Assembly: GCA_934121875.1 (NCBI GenBank)
Contig: CAKOVG010000032.1
Coordinates: 1-9,724 of the forward strand
Direction of reading: 5' to 3'
Source of the DNA: an uncultured Clostridia bacterium
Lineage (GTDB): Bacteria; Bacillota; Clostridia; TANB77; CAG-508
Length of the DNA stretch: 9,724 bases
Positions 6,880 through 9,724 of the stretch are shown piece by piece. The position numbers and the translations under genes were made by a program. Below the pieces are notes generated by a model, which saw only the letters and a list, made by a program, of their open reading frames with translations, searched no databases and was not told the DNA's origin. Numbering within the stretch: position 1 is the stretch's first letter; each line of letters begins with the position of its first letter.

Positions 6880-6891
6880 TTATGTCCGTCC
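6847..6891 (-). other. Triple 1-nt insertion in the comM Walker A region
   Basis: Extra bases at 6888, 6866 and 6850 (G on the plus strand, C on the coding strand) each sit directly before a GGN glycine codon. Deleting them restores a 'GGHNCLLIGSPGSGKT' reading, the canonical P-loop of the family. The three insertions sum to +3, so the downstream frame is kept, but a TAA appears between the first and second. Confidence 0.85.
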
Positions 6892-7527
6892 AGCAGCTGC
6901 TATTTCAACTGCTCTTTTTACACTTTCTTGTCCTTTTACATCTGCAAAATCTAATATTTTTTCTTTACCCAATTTCAAACAGTCTTCCCATTTTGTTGAT
7001 AAGCTTTCTATTTTTATATTTCCATTTAAATACTTAACTACTTCATTCAAGTCACTTGCACCAAATATTTCCATTCCAGCAATTATAGAGGCTTCTTTTT
7101 CATTCTGCTTTGGTAAAATTATTTTCTTTATTCCTTGTTTTTTAGCTTCAATACATATTGGTAACGCTCCATTTATTGGATTTAAACTACCATTTAATGA
7201 TAATTCTCCTACCATTAAAATATCGTCATTTTGTGTTTGTGTTATAACTTCTAAACTTTTTAAAATTCCCACGGCAATTGGTAAGTCAAATATTGATCCT
7301 TCTTTTTTTATATTAGCCGGTGCTAAATTTACAACTATTTTTCTACTAAACAATTCATAACCAGAATTTTTTATTGCAGTTCTTACTCTCTCTTTTGCTT
7401 CCTTTACACTAACATCTGGAAGTCCAACAACGTCCCATGAAGGCATACCACTTGAAATATCAACTTGCACGTCAATTAAAAAGCCTTCTAGTCCGTGCAA
7501 GGCCATACTTTTTGTAATTGATAACAT
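6880..7527 (-). CDS. comM: YifB/ComM Mg-chelatase-like ATPase, N-terminal part (truncated by frameshift)
   Basis: The 215-residue N-terminal fragment carries the Lon-C/ChlI-like domain of YifB/ComM: 'GLEGFLIDVQVDISSGMPSWDVVGLPD', 'VKEAKERVRTAIKNSGY', 'KIVVNLAPANIKKEGSIFDLPIAVGIL', 'GELSLNGSLNPI', and the linker 'DFADVKGQESVKRAVEIAAAG' that leads into the ATPase core. It then breaks off as 'RT' and a stop instead of running into the Walker A loop, because of an extra base at 6888. The ATG at 7527 has AAAGGAG about 10 nt upstream and a good promoter at 7594-7622. It is the first gene of a comM-dprA-yraN operon. Together with the frame at 5989-6879 it is one gene; see there for the corrected reading. 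Whether this is a real pseudogene or a sequence error cannot be decided from the window. Confidence 0.88.
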   Translation of the reverse strand: MLSITKSMALHGLEGFLIDVQVDISSGMPSWDVVGLPDVSVKEAKERVRTAIKNSGYELFSRKIVVNLAPANIKKEGSIFDLPIAVGILKSLEVITQTQNDDILMVGELSLNGSLNPINGALPICIEAKKQGIKKIILPKQNEKEASIIAGMEIFGASDLNEVVKYLNGNIKIESLSTKWEDCLKLGKEKILDFADVKGQESVKRAVEIAAAGRT

Positions 7528-7593
7528 TTTTTTGAAATCTCCTTTAGAATAAAAATTTTTGAATTAATTATTATTTGAATTTAATATGCTGAA

Positions 7594-7622
7594 ATTATAT
7601 TGTAAATTTCCATTTTTTGCAA
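7594..7622 (-). promoter_or_regulatory. Sigma-A-type promoter of the comM-dprA-yraN operon
   Basis: On the minus strand TTGCAA (7617-7622) and a perfect TATAAT (7594-7599) are separated by 17 nt. Transcription would start near 7587, about 60 nt ahead of the comM ATG. No ComK-box or other competence-specific operator is evident. Confidence 0.7.
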
Positions 7623-7940
7623 GTGCTTTTGCTATTTTCTTTGATTTTTTGAGGTTTTTTAGCCTGTTTGACAAGTTTCTATTTTTTTCGACATGCATTT
7701 TATGTTATACTTATGTTGACTAAAGCGTTTTAGTTTTTATCTTAAGTTATCTTTCTATATAACTTACATAATTTATTTTTTCATAAAAATAGCAATGATT
7801 TTGCTTTTTTCTGTCATTGCTATTTTTCTTTTTATAATAGAAACAGTTTTACCACATTCATGCAACAGCTTTGTAATATCAAAATAAAATAGGTTTAATT
7901 TTATTTTATATGTAATGAGTCTTTGTTGCTTTTATACAAA
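7623..7940. other. AT-rich intergenic stretch with terminator-like stem-loops
   Basis: No gene is recognisable. Besides the strong stem at 7785-7827 there are two small hairpins: ACTAAA/TTTAGT (7719-7734, followed by Ts on the plus strand) and AAGTTAT/ATAACTT (7744-7765). A TTGACA at 7668-7673 has no matching -10 at a normal distance. The stretch separates the non-coding RNA at 7940-8126 from comM. Confidence 0.4.
7785..7827. terminator. Terminator hairpin between the structured RNA and comM
   Basis: AAAAATAGCAATGA (7785-7798) and its exact complement (7814-7827) form a 14-bp stem with a 15-nt loop. Runs of A and T flank it, so it could stop transcripts from either side. Its likely job is to stop read-through of the structured RNA into comM. 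Confidence 0.6.
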
Positions 7941-8126
7941 GATAAGGGAGAAGGCAATGCCTTCTCCCTTATTATAAAAATCATGTCCTATTCTTTTCTT
8001 TCCAGAGGTTATTCCACTTTTACAGCCCGTTCTTTGATTTCGCAAATGTTCATGATTTTCTTTCCGCCCCTTTAGGACTTGACTTCTTAAGAAGCCCGTT
8101 TTATTCCATTTAGCCTATTGGCTATG
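7940..8126 (-). ncRNA. Structured non-coding RNA, family not assigned, about 185 nt
   Basis: This stretch has no open frame, is GC-richer than its surroundings and has its own promoter and a 3' hairpin. Visible pairings (plus coordinates): a 5' hairpin TAGCC/GGCTA (8111-8124); the palindrome CTTCTTAAGAAG (8083-8094); a long-range helix TAGGAC (8073-8078) with GTCCTA (7985-7990); and CATGATTTT (8051-8059) with AAAATCATG (7977-7985), which crosses the previous helix and would make a pseudoknot. An inner helix of AGGGG with CCTCT nests inside the first. AGCCCGT occurs twice (8024-8030 and 8093-8099). The 3' end is a 14-bp stem (7942-7972) with only a weak T-run. It is not tmRNA, RNase P, SRP or T-box by signature. 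6S RNA fits the size but not the pseudoknot; a raiA-type RNA is another candidate I cannot verify. Confidence 0.6.
7942..7972 (-). terminator. 3' terminator-like hairpin of the structured RNA
   Basis: ATAAGGGAGAAGGC (7942-7955) pairs perfectly with 7959-7972 around a 3-nt loop, giving a 14-bp GC-rich stem. On the minus strand it is followed by CTTTGTAT, a poor U-tract, so termination may be incomplete. Confidence 0.6.
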
Positions 8127-8131
8127 TAATT

Positions 8132-8160
8132 ATTATACCACATTTATCCATTTTTCGCAA
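8132..8160 (-). promoter_or_regulatory. Promoter of the structured RNA
   Basis: On the minus strand TTGCGA (8155-8160) stands 17 nt from a perfect TATAAT (8132-8137). Transcription would begin near 8125. The -35 box is only 16 bp from the -35 box of the divergent DUF4160-like gene. Confidence 0.7.
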
Positions 8161-8176
8161 TGTTCGTTTACATAAC

Positions 8177-8205
8177 TTGACATACTTGCTTTTATATGTT
8201 ATTAT
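8177..8205 (+). promoter_or_regulatory. Near-consensus promoter of the DUF4160-like gene
   Basis: A perfect TTGACA (8177-8182) is followed after 17 nt by TATTAT (8200-8205). Transcription would start near 8212, leaving a leader of about 40 nt that ends with the AAGGAGG site at 8237-8243. This is one of the strongest-looking promoters in the window. Confidence 0.75.
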
Positions 8206-8250
8206 TATTTATAGCAATTTTTGCAAATAATAATTTAAGGAGGACATGTT

Positions 8251-8508
8251 ATGAAAATCCGCGTGAACTACAATCTTCAGATCGAGGTCGACCAGAGGAA
8301 GTGCGATTGCAAGCGCGAAGCTGCTCATTGCCATGTCACCCGGAATGGCAACCGTGTAGCCCAAGTTTGGTTGAACCCCGTGAGGATTGAATCCGGCCAT
8401 TCTCTTGACCGGAACGAAATCCAGCCTGTACTGGACGCTGTGTATAGCAACTGCTCCAGTCTGGAAACAGAGTACAATTATAATCGTGATCATGGTGCCG
8501 ATTATTAA
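8251..8508 (+). CDS. Small DUF4160-like protein, GC-rich, with a Cys/His cluster
   Basis: This 85-residue protein is the only complete plus-strand gene. From residue 25 the pattern 'AHCHVTRNGNRVAQVWLNPVRI' followed by 'SLDRNEIQPVLDAVYSN' resembles DUF4160 ('PPHxHV.R.G..AKFWL.PVRL ... EL..I...V..N'). The N-terminus differs, carrying Cys18-x-Cys20 and His26-Cys27-His28, which could bind a metal. DUF4160 proteins are of unknown function, and some occur in toxin-antitoxin-like pairs; no DUF2442 partner is next to it. A perfect AAGGAGG 7 nt before the ATG, a near-consensus promoter and a strong terminator make it a tidy single-gene unit. Its codons are far richer in G and C than those of any neighbour (except the VR), suggesting recent acquisition or strong selection on codon use. 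The family match is from memory of the pattern, so moderate confidence. Confidence 0.72.
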   Translation: MKIRVNYNLQIEVDQRKCDCKREAAHCHVTRNGNRVAQVWLNPVRIESGHSLDRNEIQPVLDAVYSNCSSLETEYNYNRDHGADY

Positions 8509-8514
8509 AAAGAT

Positions 8515-8540
8515 GCCCCTGAGATTTCAGGGGCCTTTTT
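8515..8540. terminator. Bidirectional terminator between the DUF4160-like gene and the Nudix operon
   Basis: GCCCCTGA (8515-8522) and TCAGGGGC (8527-8534) form an 8-bp GC-rich stem with a 4-nt loop, followed by CTTTTT on the plus strand and ATCTTTTT on the minus strand. It lies 6 nt behind the DUF4160-like stop codon and serves both convergent units. Confidence 0.88.
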
Positions 8541-8568
8541 ATTATAAAAAAATCTTTAAAACTTTTAA

Positions 8569-9099
8569 TTAAATTCCATTTATAGTAAGTATTTTCTCTA
8601 ATGCATCTTCATACTCTTCTCTGCCAAAATCAACTGTTGGAATAATCTCATTATTGTTAAACATTTTTATAAATTCATCTATGTTAACCCATTTAGCCTC
8701 TGTTGCCTCACCATCCGGAAATGTCAAGTCTTCTATATTGATATCTTTTCTAAATAACCACAAATCTTTGAAATTTTGAGGTACTTTTTCTCTTTTTACT
8801 TCTTTTAAAAATATAGCCTCTTCTGGCTTAAAAGTAACTCCAAGCTCTTCTTTTAATTCTCTTAATATTCCTTCTTTGCTAGTTTCACCTGCTAATATTG
8901 AGCCACCATTACACTCCCACATTCCACCAAACTTTTTATTCATTGCTCTTTTACTAATTAAAATCTCATTTTTAGAATTTAGTATAATTCCTGTTACAAC
9001 TATGTGATATTCACCTTTTTGCAATATAGTTACATCTCTTATTGCTGTTTTTCCGGTTTTATTTTTATTCTCATCATATATGTCCCATAATTCAGGCAT
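8569..9099 (-). CDS. Nudix hydrolase, isopentenyl-diphosphate-isomerase-like subgroup
   Basis: The 176-residue protein carries a full Nudix box, starting at 'GGSILAGETSKEG' and ending 'LRELKEELGV', fitting GX5EX7REUXEEXGU with the metal-binding glutamates. The N-terminus 'MPELWDIYDENKNKTGKT' and the strand 'YHIVVTGIILNSKNEILISKRA' are those of the IDI-like/YfcD-like subgroup, whose members hydrolyse nucleoside diphosphate derivatives or have unproven substrates. 'FGGMWECNGGS' precedes the box as expected. The ATG at 9099 has AAGGAG 8 nt upstream and follows the second Nudix gene after 15 nt, so both come from one message. The substrate is not predictable from the sequence; true isopentenyl-diphosphate isomerase is less likely because its catalytic Cys region is not evident. 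Confidence 0.88.
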   Translation of the reverse strand: MPELWDIYDENKNKTGKTAIRDVTILQKGEYHIVVTGIILNSKNEILISKRAMNKKFGGMWECNGGSILAGETSKEGILRELKEELGVTFKPEEAIFLKEVKREKVPQNFKDLWLFRKDINIEDLTFPDGEATEAKWVNIDEFIKMFNNNEIIPTVDFGREEYEDALEKILTINGI

Positions 9100-9114
9100 A
9101 ATCTATTTCTCCTT

Positions 9115-9582
9115 TTAATCAATATTTATTTTGTGTACTGGAAATTTGCTTTCTTTTAATACTTCTTTTAGTACATCTGGTCTCAATGGATATTCATCTA
9201 TTTTATCTAAGTCAATCCACTCATATTGTAAATAATCTTTTCCCTCTATATTTTGTAATGTACTTTCTAATTTTTTATCTTCCTCTTTTACAAATTCTGC
9301 TTTGTATATGAACATTATTTCATGATATTTTGCACCTTTCATTTCAAAAAAGTTTTCTACTGTTGATACATATCCTGTTATTTCAATTTCTTTTCCTAGT
9401 TCTTCTTGTACTTCTCTTTTTATTGTGTGCTCTGAATTTTCACCGATTTCAACTCTTCCGCCAATCATTGCATAATGATCTGAGTTTACATTTCTGTGTA
9501 ATAAGATTTTGTTATTGTGTATTATAACTACACCTGCTCTTACATTTAGTTTGTAACCACCAACATCAATTGTAATATCCAT
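9115..9582 (-). CDS. Nudix hydrolase (second of a tandem pair)
   Basis: The 155-residue protein has the Nudix box 'GGRVEIGENSEHTIKREVQ' continuing 'EELGKEI', with the glutamates for Mg2+ in place. The preceding strand 'RAGVVIIHNNKILLHRN' is typical of the fold, and 'KYHEIMFIYKAEF' and 'YEWIDLDKIDEYPLRP' form the later core. It probably hydrolyses a nucleoside diphosphate-linked compound; the specific substrate is unknown. ATG at 9582 is preferred over TTG at 9585, both behind the AAGGATGGG site. It is the first gene of the operon, and the two Nudix proteins differ strongly outside the box, so they are not a recent duplication. Confidence 0.88.
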   Translation of the reverse strand: MDITIDVGGYKLNVRAGVVIIHNNKILLHRNVNSDHYAMIGGRVEIGENSEHTIKREVQEELGKEIEITGYVSTVENFFEMKGAKYHEIMFIYKAEFVKEEDKKLESTLQNIEGKDYLQYEWIDLDKIDEYPLRPDVLKEVLKESKFPVHKINID

Positions 9583-9609
9583 CAATTTCCCATCCTTAAT
9601 ATTTTTTAC

Positions 9610-9618
9610 ATTATATCA
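9610..9618 (-). promoter_or_regulatory. Extended -10 promoter of the Nudix operon
   Basis: On the minus strand TGATATAAT gives a perfect TATAAT (9610-9615) with the TG of an extended -10 element just upstream (9617-9618). No clear -35 box is seen. It would start transcription about 20 nt ahead of the Nudix start. Confidence 0.5.
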
Positions 9619-9656
9619 TATAAAATAAAAGCCTCATATATTTAATATGAAGTGGT

Positions 9657-9724
9657 AAAATGAAAGTAGACACAAAAAGTCTGCTTTCATTTTTTGTGTT
9701 AAAATAATTTCATAGGAGGATAAT
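9657..9724 (+). promoter_or_regulatory. Leader with terminator/antiterminator-like hairpins and Shine-Dalgarno of an off-window gene
   Basis: AAAATGAAAGTAGAC (9657-9671) pairs with 9679-9693 (15 bp, one wobble), followed by Ts, which looks like a terminator. Its loop strand ACACAAAAA (9670-9678) is also perfectly complementary to TTTTTGTGT (9691-9699), so a second, mutually exclusive hairpin is possible. The window ends in TAGGAGGATAAT, a perfect ribosome binding site whose start codon must lie within the next few bases. The gene itself cannot be seen. Alternatively the hairpin is just a terminator for minus-strand transcripts entering from the right. Confidence 0.5.

Noticed and set aside
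5989..7527. Two separate genes for the comM halves
   Set aside because: The second half has no ribosome binding site, begins with out-of-frame Walker A sequence, and removing three bases gives one standard 511-residue YifB.
7668..7711. Plus-strand promoter at TTGACA 7668
   Set aside because: The nearest TATACT is over 30 nt away and no gene follows on the plus strand.
7940..8126. tmRNA, RNase P, SRP RNA or T-box leader
   Set aside because: None of the signature sequences (tag ORF, GAGGAAAGTCC, SRP GGAA loop context, T-box AGGGTGG) is present, and the length does not fit the longer ones.
8209..8493. 94-residue minus-strand frame opposite the DUF4160-like gene
   Set aside because: No ribosome binding site, and the plus-strand gene has promoter, Shine-Dalgarno, family match and terminator; the antisense frame is a by-product of its GC-rich codons.
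1..9724. CRISPR array, tRNA, insertion sequence or reverse transcriptase
   Set aside because: No regularly spaced repeats, tRNA cloverleaf, transposase frame with terminal repeats, or RT motifs were found on either strand.

Overview
The window is very AT-rich. It has strong AGGAGG-type ribosome binding sites, TTGACA/TATAAT-type promoters and Firmicute protein families: a GH25 lysozyme with LysM repeats, a class III prepilin-like protein, DprA, YifB/ComM and YraN. This points to a low-GC member of the Clostridia, probably a gut or other anaerobic lineage. No rRNA or tRNA gene is visible to narrow it further. Nearly all genes lie on the minus strand; one small gene is on the plus strand, and another plus-strand gene is about to start at the right edge.

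Layout, left to right. Positions 1-43 are the first codons of an ABC-transporter ATPase (minus). 106-1328 is a secreted GH25 lysozyme with LysM repeats, whose third LysM repeat is knocked out of frame by two 1-nt insertions. 1339-2298 is a cysteine-synthase-like PLP enzyme, and 2422-2673 is a very small SSB-like OB-fold protein. 2776-2999 holds a cluster of hairpins (two terminators, one unexplained stem-loop, and a 7-bp stem just behind the next gene). 3010-4335 encodes a prepilin-like protein ending in a formylglycine-generating-enzyme-type (C-type-lectin-fold) domain. The last ~100 nt of that gene look like the variable region of a diversity-generating retroelement (DGR), but no reverse transcriptase or template repeat is present here. 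After a 450-nt AT-rich gap come yraN (4783-5139), dprA (5144-5977) and yifB/comM (5989-7527), transcribed in the order comM-dprA-yraN from a good promoter at 7594-7622. The comM gene carries three 1-nt insertions inside its Walker A region. 7940-8126 appears to encode a structured non-coding RNA (minus) with its own promoter. Back to back with it, 8251-8508 (plus) is a small, much more GC-rich gene for a DUF4160-like protein. 8569-9582 holds two Nudix hydrolases in one operon. The right edge is a leader with a terminator-like hairpin and a perfect Shine-Dalgarno sequence for a plus-strand gene outside the window.

How the parts relate. comM, dprA and yraN form the familiar DNA-uptake/recombination neighbourhood. 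The two Nudix genes are probably a house-cleaning pair. The lysozyme, PLP enzyme and possibly the SSB-like gene are co-oriented and closely spaced, but no shared pathway is evident.

The most interesting points are: (i) the prepilin-FGE fusion as a probable remote DGR target, (ii) the unassigned structured RNA, (iii) five 1-nt insertions, all of the same kind (an extra C before a GGN glycine codon on the coding strand), in two separate genes, and (iv) the GC-rich DUF4160-like gene with a Cys/His cluster.
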